A stretch of DNA of 64,000 nucleotides, from assembly GCF_016623465.1 (NCBI RefSeq), contig NZ_JAEDAJ010000014.1, forward strand, positions 1-64,000, given 5' to 3'. This DNA is from Brachybacterium halotolerans. Lineage in GTDB: Bacteria; Actinomycetota; Actinomycetes; Actinomycetales; Dermabacteraceae. Each line of letters begins with the position of its first letter. Positions within the stretch are counted from its first letter, which is position 1. The notes below the pieces were generated by a model. It was not told the origin of the DNA. It was given only the letters and a program-made list of their open reading frames with translations, and made no database searches. This document shows positions 27,848 through 36,218 of the stretch, piece by piece. A program made the position numbers and the translations under genes.

Positions 27848-28555
27848 TCACGCCTCTGCGAGCGCCCGACGCAGGTCTTCGGTGCTCGCGGGGCGCGCGC
27901 CCTCGGGGCGCGCCCCGGGCGTGCTCGCGCGCAGAGCCTCGGGATCGGCGGCGTAGGGGAGCGTGTAGGCCTCGCGTCCGCGCTCGAAGCGCCATCCCTC
28001 GCTCAGGGGCCCGGCATCGAGGGCGTCGTAGCCGAGTGCGTCGAGAAGGTGGGTGACCTCGGCCTTGGCGGCGGCGTCATCGCCCGCGATCGGCAGGGCG
28101 GATCGGTCCGAGGCGCCGCTCGGACGTGCGAGGGCGAGCAGGTGCGAGTGCACGATGTTGTTCAGGCCCTTGACGACGCGCGCGTCAGGGAAGTGCGCCG
28201 CGGTGAGGCCAGAGGTGGTCGCGCCGGAATCGAGTGCGGGAATCGTCCCGTCGCGTTCGGGGTAGTGGTTCATGGTGTCCACGACGATGCGACCCGCGAG
28301 CAGCTCGGGATCGAGCGAGGTCAGTGTCAGCAGAGGGACGGTGAGCACCACGATGTCGCTCGCTGCGGCCTCGGCCGTGGTGCCGGCCCGCACGTGCGAG
28401 CCGATGTCCTGGGCCAGGTCCTCGAGCGACGAAGGCCCTCGGCTGTTGCTGAGCACCACGTCGATCCCTGCGGCCTGCGCCAGGCGGGCGACCGTCGATC
28501 CGATGTGCCCGGCCCCGATGGTGCCGATGGTGGGGAGGTGCTGCGGGTCTGCCAT
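27848..28555 (-). CDS. F420/NADP oxidoreductase-like NAD(P)-binding protein
   Basis: A 235-residue protein paralogous to the one encoded at 40-681. It has the Rossmann loop G14-A-G16-H-I-G19, NSRGP, VVDTMNHYPERDG and RVVKGLNNI, but with a longer C-terminal tail ending in a helix rich in Ala and Glu. The NADP-binding role is clear by family; substrate and cofactor (F420 or other) are unknown. Start: ATG with TAGGGT (28567-28562) 6 bases upstream on its own strand, a leaderless arrangement. The downstream phosphotransferase gene follows after 12 bp, so the pair may form an operon. Confidence 0.85.
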   Translation of the reverse strand: MADPQHLPTIGTIGAGHIGSTVARLAQAAGIDVVLSNSRGPSSLEDLAQDIGSHVRAGTTAEAAASDIVVLTVPLLTLTSLDPELLAGRIVVDTMNHYPERDGTIPALDSGATTSGLTAAHFPDARVVKGLNNIVHSHLLALARPSGASDRSALPIAGDDAAAKAEVTHLLDALGYDALDAGPLSEGWRFERGREAYTLPYAADPEALRASTPGARPEGARPASTEDLRRALAEA

Positions 28556-28632
28556 GTTCCGACCCTAGCCCGCGGGCTCGCGCATCGGACGGCCTCCCCG
28601 ACCTTGTCGGCAGTCCGCCCTCGATACTCAGA

Positions 28633-28661
28633 TGCGAATCGTTCTCAGAACATGCTACGGT
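28633..28661 (+). promoter_or_regulatory. Zur-box-like operator overlapping a leaderless promoter
   Basis: TGCGAATCGTTCTCA (28633-28647) is a 15-bp imperfect palindrome (six of seven pairs) resembling the actinobacterial Zur box. -10 TACGGT (28656-28661) lies 7 bases before the ATG at 28669, and the box covers the -35 position. Repression in zinc-replete cells is expected by family knowledge. Confidence 0.6.
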
Positions 28662-28668
28662 CCTGCGC

Positions 28669-30102
28669 ATGACTCACTCAGGAACCATTCTCACCAAGCG
28701 GCGACGATGGGGGCTTCTCGTCGCCTCCGTCTCGGCCTCGATGCTCGCGCTCTCCGGCTGCGGGGCCGGTGGTGGGGAATCCGCCGCCTCCGACGGCGAG
28801 GACTCGAAGAAGTCCGCGGCCCAGGCCGCCTCCGACCGCACCGAGGTCGGCGCGCTCACCCCGCGCATCGTCCTCGCCCACGAGGGCGGCATGACCACGC
28901 TCGACTCCTCGGACGGCTCGGTCATCGACGAGACTCCCGTCGAGGGCTACGTGCGGCTGAACCCCTCGGGCGACGGCCGCAGCGTCATGGTCAGCGCCGG
29001 ATCCTCGATCACCGCGTACGACACCGGCCTCATCGCCCAGGCGCACGGCGACCACTTCCACTACTACACGCAGGACCCGGCCCTGCTCTCCGACGTCACG
29101 ATCCCCGCCGAGGAGCCCGGGCACGTCGTCCCCCACGGCGAGAAGACCGCGACCTTCGCCGACGGCACCGGCGCGATCACCGTCTTCGACTCCACGGCCC
29201 TCGCGGACGGGCAGCTGAAGACCGTCGCCGAGACCCGGACCGACGCCCCGCACCACGGCGTCGCCGTCCCGCTGTCCGACGGCTCTCTGCTGCACACCGT
29301 CGGCACCGAGGACGAGCGCCACACCGTCGTCGTCGAGGATGCGGACGGCAAGGTCACGGCGAAGACCGAGGACTGCCCGGGCGTCCACGGCGAGGCCGCC
29401 GCGAAGCCCGACGAGCACGGGGACATCGTCACCCTGGGCTGCGAGAACGGGCCCGTCATGTACAAGGACGGGGAGTTCCACAAGATCCACGTCGACGAGG
29501 ACTTCCAGCGCTCGGGCAACCAGCAGGGCCATGAGGACTCGCCGATCGTCCTCACCGACTACAAGGTCGAGGAGGACCCCGAGGGCGGCATCGAGCGCCC
29601 CACGAAGGTGGGTCTTCTGGACACCCGCGACGGCTCCTTCGACACCGTCGACCTGGGCTCGGAGTACTGGTTCCGCTCCCTGGACCGCGGGCCCGACGGC
29701 GAGGCGCTCGTCCTCACGGCCGACGGAGAGCTGAACATCCTCGACCCCGAGAGCGGCAAGGTCCTGCACGAGACGAAGGTCGCCGAGGAGTGGACCGAGC
29801 CGGACCAGTGGCAGGAGGCCGGGCCGATGCTCTCGGTCGCCGACGGCACTGCCTTCGTCGCCGACTCGAAGAACAAGAAGCTGACGCTCGTCGACATCGA
29901 CACCGGCAAGGCCTACCAGGAGATCGACCTGCCGGAGGTCCCGCACGAGATGCAGGTGACCACGGGCACCGCCTCGGGCGAGTACGAGGTCTCCCCGGGC
30001 GCCGACGAGGGCGGCGAGCACTCCGAGGAGGGCCACGACCACGAGGGCGAGGACCACGAGGGCCACGACCACGAGGACCACGCCGAGGACGAGGCCGCCT
30101 GA
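28669..30102 (+). CDS. aztD: Zinc metallochaperone lipoprotein (AztD-like)
   Basis: A 477-residue exported lipoprotein (lipobox LSGC, Cys31) with repeated propeller-blade strands (YVRLNPSGDGRSVMVSAG, DAPHHGVAVPLSDGSLLHTV, VADGTAFVADSKNKKLTLVD) as in AztD, which hands zinc to an AztC-type binding protein. The C-terminal tail is rich in His, Glu and Asp (several HDHE and EDHE units, about 445-477) and would bind zinc. A Zur-box-like element in the promoter agrees. No azt/znu ABC importer genes lie next to it here. The start is leaderless: TACGGT then seven bases then ATG. Confidence 0.88.
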   Translation: MTHSGTILTKRRRWGLLVASVSASMLALSGCGAGGGESAASDGEDSKKSAAQAASDRTEVGALTPRIVLAHEGGMTTLDSSDGSVIDETPVEGYVRLNPSGDGRSVMVSAGSSITAYDTGLIAQAHGDHFHYYTQDPALLSDVTIPAEEPGHVVPHGEKTATFADGTGAITVFDSTALADGQLKTVAETRTDAPHHGVAVPLSDGSLLHTVGTEDERHTVVVEDADGKVTAKTEDCPGVHGEAAAKPDEHGDIVTLGCENGPVMYKDGEFHKIHVDEDFQRSGNQQGHEDSPIVLTDYKVEEDPEGGIERPTKVGLLDTRDGSFDTVDLGSEYWFRSLDRGPDGEALVLTADGELNILDPESGKVLHETKVAEEWTEPDQWQEAGPMLSVADGTAFVADSKNKKLTLVDIDTGKAYQEIDLPEVPHEMQVTTGTASGEYEVSPGADEGGEHSEEGHDHEGEDHEGHDHEDHAEDEAA

Positions 30103-30118
30103 GCCCACCGGATCCCCC

Positions 30119-30187
30119 GCTTCGATGTCTCTGGGTGAGACCTCACGCCCCTCTGCGCGTGGAGACCTCACCCAGAGACATCGAAGC
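30119..30187. terminator. Long inverted repeat downstream of aztD
   Basis: Perfect 21-base arms at 30119-30139 and 30167-30187 (the left arm begins GCTTCGATGTCTCTGG) surround 27 bases, which contain an inner 5-bp pair, CACGC...GCGTG. The whole can fold into a long hairpin with an internal loop. It starts 17 bp after the aztD stop and precedes a gene on the same strand. No T tract. Probable terminator, unusually long. Confidence 0.55.
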
Positions 30188-30369
30188 CGTTCCGCCTCCC
30201 CGACCCACCTCCCTGGACTGCTTCCCGATCGACGTCCCTGGCCACCCCGTCGACCGATCCCGCCACCGCCATCCCACCCGCCTACCGGCCGCCCGCCTCC
30301 CGGTCACCCGCCGCCGTACAGTGGACCGCGCCTGATCCGGCACCGTCCAGCAGAGAGGCGACCTCCCCG

Positions 30370-30972
30370 ATGACTGAGCTGCGTGACCGTCTGCGGAAGC
30401 TCCCCGCATTCCCGTCCGACCTGCCCGTCCTCGACCCGGACTCCGTGCCCGAGGACCCCGAGGCGCTCTTCCGCGACTGGCTCGAGGAGGCGATCGCGAG
30501 CGGGGCGCGCCAGCCCCACGCGATGACGTTCACGACCGTGGACGAGGCCGGGTTCCCCGTCGGCCGCACCCTGATCCTCAAGGACATCGAGGACGGCGCC
30601 TACCAGGTCTCGACCCACCGCACGTCCCGCAAGGGAGCGCAGCTCGAGCAGGACGCGAAGGCGTCGATGATCTTCTTCTGGCGCGAGTCCGGGCGGCAGG
30701 TGCGCATCACCGGCACGGTCATCGCGCTCGACGACGAGGCCTCCCAGGCCGACTGGGCCTCGCGTCCCAGCTTCACCGGTGAGCCCAACCCCGACTGGCA
30801 GGTGTACGCGCTGGTTCCGAGCGCCTTCGAGTTCATGCAGGCGCGGGAGGACCGCCAGCACACGCGGATCGAGTACACGGTCCAGGCCCAGGCCGATCCC
30901 GACGCGGCCGCCCCGTCGAGCGCCGCAGCGCGCACCTGGACCCACGGCCCCGTCCCGACGCCCGCCGGCTGA
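30370..30972 (+). CDS. PNP/PMP oxidase-like flavoprotein (PdxH-type)
   Basis: A 200-residue protein of the PNPOx split-barrel family: FRDWLEEAIASGARQPHAMTFTT (N-terminal helix, residues in parts), RTLILKDIEDG, THRTSRKGAQL (FMN phosphate region), and VRITGTVI. It is shorter than E. coli PdxH and ends without the usual C-terminal RLHDR...W-R-P motif, so it is probably a PdxH-like pyridoxamine 5'-phosphate oxidase-family oxidase of unproven substrate. Start ATG 30370; a TACAGT box lies at 30317-30322, about 48 bases upstream. Confidence 0.75.
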   Translation: MTELRDRLRKLPAFPSDLPVLDPDSVPEDPEALFRDWLEEAIASGARQPHAMTFTTVDEAGFPVGRTLILKDIEDGAYQVSTHRTSRKGAQLEQDAKASMIFFWRESGRQVRITGTVIALDDEASQADWASRPSFTGEPNPDWQVYALVPSAFEFMQAREDRQHTRIEYTVQAQADPDAAAPSSAAARTWTHGPVPTPAG

Positions 30973-31119
30973 TCGCGCCCTCGGCCCGCCCCTCCGCCAT
31001 CGCCCCTCGGCCCCTCCCGCGGCCCGCTCCGCCGCGCGCTCGCGAACCCCGCCCGAGCCGAACATGAACGAACGCGAAGCCTGAGTCCGCGATCGGGCGG
31101 TCGGCCCTACAGTGGCCCC

Positions 31120-31947
31120 ATGGACATCGCTGTTCTCGGGGCCACTGGAACCATCGGATCTCTCGTCGCCGACCGCCTGGAGGCGGCCGGGAACGACGTG
31201 AGACGACTCAGCCGCGCGAGCGGCGTGAACACGGAGACCGGGGAGGGCCTGGAGGCCGCTCTCGACGGTGCGGACGTGGTCGTCGACGCGACGAACATCG
31301 CCACGATCCGCGCGACGCCGGCCGTGCGCTTCTTCGCCCGCAGCGCGAACAACATCGCCGCGGCGGCGAAGAAGGGCGGCGCGGGACGCGTCGTCTGCAT
31401 CTCGATCGCCGGGGTCACCAAACCGGGCGCCGCCCTCGGCTTCGGCTACTACCGGGGCAAGTGCGCGCAGGAGCGCGCCTACCGGGCGGCGCCGATCCCC
31501 ACCACGATCATCCGCTCCGCGCAGTGGTTCGAGCTCGGCGAGCAGATGGTCGCCCAGGCGAGCCTCGGCCCCGTCGCCGTGCTGCCGCAGATGCGCATGG
31601 CGCCGCTCGCGACCGAGCGCGCCGCCGACCACATCGTCGGGGAGATCATCGCGACCGGTCGCGGCGTCGTCCCGGAGATCGTCCCCGGCCAGAACGCGCG
31701 CCTCGCGCCCGAGGACGGCGAGGACCCGCGCAACCGGATCGTCCGCCTGCGCGGACCGGAGGAGATGACGTCCGCGCAGCTCGTGCGCAGGATCCTGGGC
31801 GCCCGCGGCAGCGTCGCCGGCCGCTCGCCGAGCCTGGTCACGGAGTACCCGTACCTGGGCAGGCGGCTCGCCGGCGGGGTGCTCGTCCCCTCCTCCGAGG
31901 GCACCATCGTCGACGACCTCACGCTCGACCAGTGGCTCGCGGCATGA
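31120..31947 (+). CDS. NAD(P)H-binding SDR-like (NmrA/UbiE-type) protein
   Basis: A 275-residue extended short-chain dehydrogenase/NmrA-type protein with GATGTIG (residues 7-13), VVVDATNIAT and the YYRGK catalytic region at about 110-114, where a Tyr-x-x-x-Lys is present. NAD(P) binding is clear, substrate unknown. The ATG is preceded by TACAGT (31108-31113) with six bases between, a strong leaderless promoter candidate. It stands alone between the PdxH-like gene and the FNT channel gene. Confidence 0.85.
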   Translation: MDIAVLGATGTIGSLVADRLEAAGNDVRRLSRASGVNTETGEGLEAALDGADVVVDATNIATIRATPAVRFFARSANNIAAAAKKGGAGRVVCISIAGVTKPGAALGFGYYRGKCAQERAYRAAPIPTTIIRSAQWFELGEQMVAQASLGPVAVLPQMRMAPLATERAADHIVGEIIATGRGVVPEIVPGQNARLAPEDGEDPRNRIVRLRGPEEMTSAQLVRRILGARGSVAGRSPSLVTEYPYLGRRLAGGVLVPSSEGTIVDDLTLDQWLAA

Positions 31948-32025
31948 ACGGGGCGCCCCGGACCGTCTGAGCCGCCGTCGCCGCTGGTAGCGTGCGCCGC
32001 CGAGGATCGCTCCCGAGGATCGGAG

Positions 32026-32889
32026 ATGCAGATGGCCGGACACGACCGCGGTCAGGCGCAGGAGAGGCGGAGTCTGGGCGCGAGCGACGAGCCGCTCGAG
32101 GACGCGCTGGTCGAGGGCTTCGTGAACTCGGTCCGGGAGGGCGCCAACCGACTGAACCGCACCTGGCGCGCGCTGATCATCACCGGCCTGTTCGGCGGCA
32201 TCGACGTCGGCATCGGGCTGCTGGCGATGCTCGCGGTGCTCGACGCGACGGGCTCGAAGCTCCTGGGAGGCTTCGCGTTCGGCGTCGGCCTGTACGCGCT
32301 GCGCCTGGCCCATTCCGAGCTGTTCACCGAGGATTTCCTGCTGCCCATCCATGCGGTCGTCGCCCGGCACGGCACCTGGTGGCAGCTGCTGCGCCTGTGG
32401 GCGACCACCCTGGCGACGAACCTCATCGGCGGCTGGGCCTTCTCGTGGCTCGTCGTCGCGGCGTTCCCGCGCTTCGACGATCTCCTCGTGACGAGCGCGA
32501 CCGAGTACATGTCCAGCGGCCCCACCCGCGAGACCGTGGCGCTCGCCCTGCTCGCGGGGTTCACGATCACGCTGGTGACCCGGATGAGCCAGGGCTCCAA
32601 CGAGGGCATCGCCACCCTCGCCAACTCGCTGATCTCGGGGCTGCTCGTGGTGGGGCTCGGCATGCTGCACGGCGCGCTGAGCTCGGCGGTGATCTTCGGT
32701 GCGATGCATGCGGGGGCCGACATCCCCTACACCGACTGGCTGGTGTGGTGCGCCTGGGTGGTCCCGCTGAACATGGCGGGCGGGCTGGTGATCCTCGCCC
32801 TGCCCCGGATGGTGCGCACCTGGGAGCTCGTCCGGCGCGAGCGCGCGGCGCAGGACCCCGACGATGACACCCCCTCGATGGTCCTATGA
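32026..32889 (+). CDS. Formate/nitrite transporter-family channel
   Basis: A 287-residue integral membrane protein of the FNT family with about six transmembrane segments. Landmarks are VGIGLLAMLAVL, ALRLAHSELFTEDFL (the conserved LFTxN-like turn of helix two), TNLIGGWAFSW and the symmetrical MSQGSNEGIATLANSL half. FNT proteins conduct formate, nitrite, lactate or hydrosulfide; this branch (longer, with a C-terminal basic tail) is not assigned. GGAG before the ATG and a TAGCGT box at 31988-31993 support this start; ATG at 32032 is also possible. Confidence 0.85.
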   Translation: MQMAGHDRGQAQERRSLGASDEPLEDALVEGFVNSVREGANRLNRTWRALIITGLFGGIDVGIGLLAMLAVLDATGSKLLGGFAFGVGLYALRLAHSELFTEDFLLPIHAVVARHGTWWQLLRLWATTLATNLIGGWAFSWLVVAAFPRFDDLLVTSATEYMSSGPTRETVALALLAGFTITLVTRMSQGSNEGIATLANSLISGLLVVGLGMLHGALSSAVIFGAMHAGADIPYTDWLVWCAWVVPLNMAGGLVILALPRMVRTWELVRRERAAQDPDDDTPSMVL

Positions 32890-33010
32890 CCCCTGGTGAA
32901 CCGACCTCCGTCGCGTATACCGGACGTTAGGAGGGGTCTGGGGTCGACCCGGACCGCGCGCGGTGGTGTGCTGTCACGCAGCTTCCGCCCCCGATGCACT
33001 GGAGTCGATG

Positions 33011-34765
33011 ATGACCCTCCCCGGATCCCGCCCCGTCCGCGCCCCCCGCGGCACCGAGATCACCGCGAAGAGCTGGCAGACCGAGGCGCCCCTGCGCATG
33101 CTGCAGAACAACCTCGACCCCGAGGTCGCCGAGCGGCCCGACGACCTCGTCGTCTACGGCGGAACCGGCCGGGCCGCCCGCTCCTGGGAGGCGTTCGACG
33201 CGATCCTGGCCTCCCTCGCCGACCTCGAGGACGACGAGACGCTGCTGGTCCAGTCCGGCAAGCCCGTCGGCATCCTGCGCACCCACGAATGGGCGCCGCG
33301 CGTGCTCATCGCGAACTCGAACCTCGTGGGGGACTGGGCGACCTGGCCCGAGTTCCGCCGCCTCGAGGCCGAGGGTCTGATGATGTACGGCCAGATGACC
33401 GCGGGCTCCTGGATCTACATCGCCACCCAGGGCATCCTCCAAGGCACCTTCGAGACCTTCGCGGCGGTCGCCGCCAAGCGCTTCGGCGGATCCCTCGCCG
33501 GGACCATCACGCTGACCGGCGGCTGCGGCGGCATGGGCGGCGCCCAGCCGCTCGCCGTGACGCTGAACGGCGGCGTCTGCCTCATCGCCGACGTCGACCG
33601 GACCCGCCTCGAGCGCCGCGTCGCCAAGCGCTACCTCACCGAGATCGCCGACGACCTCGAGGACGCCATCGCCCGCGCGAACGCCGCCCGCGAGGAGCGG
33701 CGCGCCGTCTCCATCGGCATCGTCGGCAATGCGGCCGACGTCTTCCCCGCGCTGCTCGCGCGCCACCGCGCCGGCGACATCGCGATCGACGTCGTCACCG
33801 ACCAGACCAGCGCCCACGACCCGCTGTCCTACCTGCCGATCGAGCACGACATGGACACCTGGCACGCCGAGGCCGAGGCCGATCCGGAGGGCTTCACCAA
33901 GAAGTCCCGCGAGTCGATGGGCCGCCAGGTGCAGGCCATGGTCGAGTTCGCCGACGAGGGCGCCGAGGTCTTCGACTACGGCAACTCGATCCGCGACGAG
34001 GCCCGCCGCGCCGGCTGCGAGCGCGCCTTCGCCTTCCCCGGCTTCGTCCCCGCGTACATCCGTCCCCTGTTCTGCGAGGGCCTCGGCCCGTTCCGCTGGG
34101 TCGCGCTCTCCGGCGACCCCGAGGACATCGCCGTGACCGACGCGGCGCTCAAGGAGCTGTTCCCCGAGAACGAGCACCTGCACCGCTGGCTCGACGCCGC
34201 GGGCGAGTTCGTCGAGTTCGAGGGCCTGCCCGCCCGCATCTGCTGGCTCGGCTACGGCGACCGCGCGAAGGCGGGGAAGCTCTTCAACGACCTCGTGCGC
34301 GACGGGAAGGTGAAGGCCCCGATCGTCATCGGCCGCGACCACCTGGACTCGGGTTCCGTCGCCTCGCCCTACCGGGAGACCGAGGGCATGCTCGACGGCT
34401 CCGACGCGATCGCCGACTGGCCGCTGCTGAACGCGCTCACCTCCACCTCCTCGGGCGCGACCTGGGTGTCGATCCACCACGGCGGCGGCGTCGGCATCGG
34501 CCGCTCGATCCACGCCGGGCAGGTCGGGGTGGCCGACGGCACCGAGCTCGCCGCGCGCAAGCTCGATCGCCTGCTCACCAACGACCCGGCCATGGGCGTG
34601 CTCCGGCACGTGGACGCGGGCTACTCGCGGGCCGCCGAGGTCGCCGAGGAGCGCGGCGTGCGGGTGCCGATGTCCCCGCAGGTGCGCGACGCCGAGGACC
34701 CCGACGCCGCCCAGAGCGCGGCCTCGGCGAAGGCCGGCGCCACCGCGGCGCCGGCGAAGATCTGA
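33011..34765 (+). CDS. hutU: Urocanate hydratase
   Basis: A 584-residue urocanase that converts urocanate to imidazolonepropionate with tightly bound NAD. The NAD-binding [13 protein letters not shown] segment is clear, with IPIEHDMD and [14 protein letters not shown] further on and [15 protein letters not shown] near the C terminus. The first gene of a six-gene hut operon. Of two adjacent ATG codons, the second (33011) has GGAG with six-base spacing. A 10-bp palindrome GGGTCGACCC lies at 32941-32950, about 60 bp upstream. Substrate comes from HutH, encoded last in the operon. Confidence 0.95.
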   Translation: MTLPGSRPVRAPRGTEITAKSWQTEAPLRMLQNNLDPEVAERPDDLVVYGGTGRAARSWEAFDAILASLADLEDDETLLVQSGKPVGILRTHEWAPRVLIANSNLVGDWATWPEFRRLEAEGLMMYGQMTAGSWIYIATQGILQGTFETFAAVAAKRFGGSLAGTITLTGGCGGMGGAQPLAVTLNGGVCLIADVDRTRLERRVAKRYLTEIADDLEDAIARANAAREERRAVSIGIVGNAADVFPALLARHRAGDIAIDVVTDQTSAHDPLSYLPIEHDMDTWHAEAEADPEGFTKKSRESMGRQVQAMVEFADEGAEVFDYGNSIRDEARRAGCERAFAFPGFVPAYIRPLFCEGLGPFRWVALSGDPEDIAVTDAALKELFPENEHLHRWLDAAGEFVEFEGLPARICWLGYGDRAKAGKLFNDLVRDGKVKAPIVIGRDHLDSGSVASPYRETEGMLDGSDAIADWPLLNALTSTSSGATWVSIHHGGGVGIGRSIHAGQVGVADGTELAARKLDRLLTNDPAMGVLRHVDAGYSRAAEVAEERGVRVPMSPQVRDAEDPDAAQSAASAKAGATAAPAKI

Positions 34766-34775
34766 GGAGGCGGCC

Positions 34776-36218
34776 ATGGCTGCGACCGCCTCCACCGTCG
34801 AACGCCGGAGCATCGAGTTCGTCCCCTCCTCGGAGCGCCACGGCGGCGTCACCCAGCAGTTCACCCTCTGGTTCGGTGCGACCCTCCAGATCACGGCCGT
34901 GGTCGACGGCGCCCTCGCCGTCGTCTTCGGCGCGCATGCGCTGTGGGCGATCATCGGCCTGCTCCTGGGCAACCTGTTCGGCGGGGCCGTGATGGCCCTG
35001 CACTCCGCGCAGGGCCCCAAGCTCGGGCTGCCGCAGATGATCTCCAGCCGCGCGCAGTTCGGGGTGATCGGCGCCGCGCTGCCGCTCGTGCTCGTGGTGC
35101 TCATGTACCTCGGCTTCGCCTCGACGGGCACCGTGCTGTCCGGGCAGGCGATCAACCGGATCCTCCACGTCGACGCCCCCTGGGTGGGGATCGTGGTCTT
35201 CGGCCTGATCACCTTCGTCGTCGCGGCCGTCGGCTACCGCTGGATCCATGGCCTCGGCAGGATCGCGACCGTGCTCGGCATGCTCGGCTTCGCCTGGATC
35301 ACCCTTCGGATCTTCACCGTCTACGACGGGGCGCACCTGCTGGCCGACGCCACCTTCGGCGCGGTCCCGTTCCTGCTCGCCATCGCCCTCGGCGCCGGCT
35401 GGCAGCTGACCTTCGGCCCCTACGTCGCGGACTACTCGCGCTACCTCCCGGCCGACACCCCGGCGCGGCGCACGTTCACCGCGACCTTCGCGGGCTCCGT
35501 GCTGGGGTCGATGTGGGCGATGACGATCGGCGCCCTGCTCGCCTCGATCCCGCACTCGAGCTTCCTGGACAACCAGGTCGGGTTCGTCGGCGAGCTCGCC
35601 GGGGGCGGACTCATCGCCCTCGTGATCTACCTGGTCATCGTCTCGGGCAAGCTCACGATCAACACGCTCAACGCCTACGGCGGGGCGATGACGATGCTCA
35701 CCACCGTCACCGGCTTCTCGAGGCGCAGCGTGGTGCGGCCCGCCCTGCGCCTGGTCTTCGTGTTCACGTTCCTCGCGCTGTCCGTCGTGATCGCCCTGGC
35801 CGCCTCCGCGGACTTCCTCGACAACTTCAAGAACTTCGTGCTGCTGCTGCTCATGGTCTTCACGCCGTGGAGCGCCATCAACCTCGTCGACTTCTACCTG
35901 GTCTCCCGGGAGCGCGTGGACATCCCCGCGCTTTACGACCCCAAGGGCAGGTACGGGGCGTTCGACGTCCCGGCGCTGGTCACCTACGTGATCGGCATCC
36001 TCGTGCAGATCCCGTTCCTCGCCCAGTCGATGTACACCGGCCCGCTCACGAAGATGCTCGGCGGGGCCGACGTGAGCTGGATCGTCGGGCTCGTCGTCCC
36101 CGGGGCGATCTTCCTGGTCTGGGGGCGCGCGACGCGCCGTCCGCCGGAGCGCACGATCCTGCCCGAGGGCGCGGACGACGGAGTGCTCGCGGCCGACGCC
36201 GAGGAGGTGCGGCGATGA
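34776..36218 (+). CDS. NCS1-family permease in the hut operon
   Basis: A 480-residue integral membrane protein of the nucleobase-cation-symport-1 family with about twelve membrane segments. Landmarks: TQQFTLWFGATLQITAV at the N terminus, GLPQMISSRAQFG (family signature), FGPYVADYSRYLP and FTPWSAINLVDFYLV. The position between hutU and the amidohydrolase, with only 10 bp upstream and an ATGA overlap downstream, makes it the likely importer for histidine, urocanate or a related imidazole (inference). NCS1 members normally carry purines, hydantoins or thiamine. It is distinct from the NCS1 permease at 56870-58420. Confidence 0.9.
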   Translation: MAATASTVERRSIEFVPSSERHGGVTQQFTLWFGATLQITAVVDGALAVVFGAHALWAIIGLLLGNLFGGAVMALHSAQGPKLGLPQMISSRAQFGVIGAALPLVLVVLMYLGFASTGTVLSGQAINRILHVDAPWVGIVVFGLITFVVAAVGYRWIHGLGRIATVLGMLGFAWITLRIFTVYDGAHLLADATFGAVPFLLAIALGAGWQLTFGPYVADYSRYLPADTPARRTFTATFAGSVLGSMWAMTIGALLASIPHSSFLDNQVGFVGELAGGGLIALVIYLVIVSGKLTINTLNAYGGAMTMLTTVTGFSRRSVVRPALRLVFVFTFLALSVVIALAASADFLDNFKNFVLLLLMVFTPWSAINLVDFYLVSRERVDIPALYDPKGRYGAFDVPALVTYVIGILVQIPFLAQSMYTGPLTKMLGGADVSWIVGLVVPGAIFLVWGRATRRPPERTILPEGADDGVLAADAEEVRR

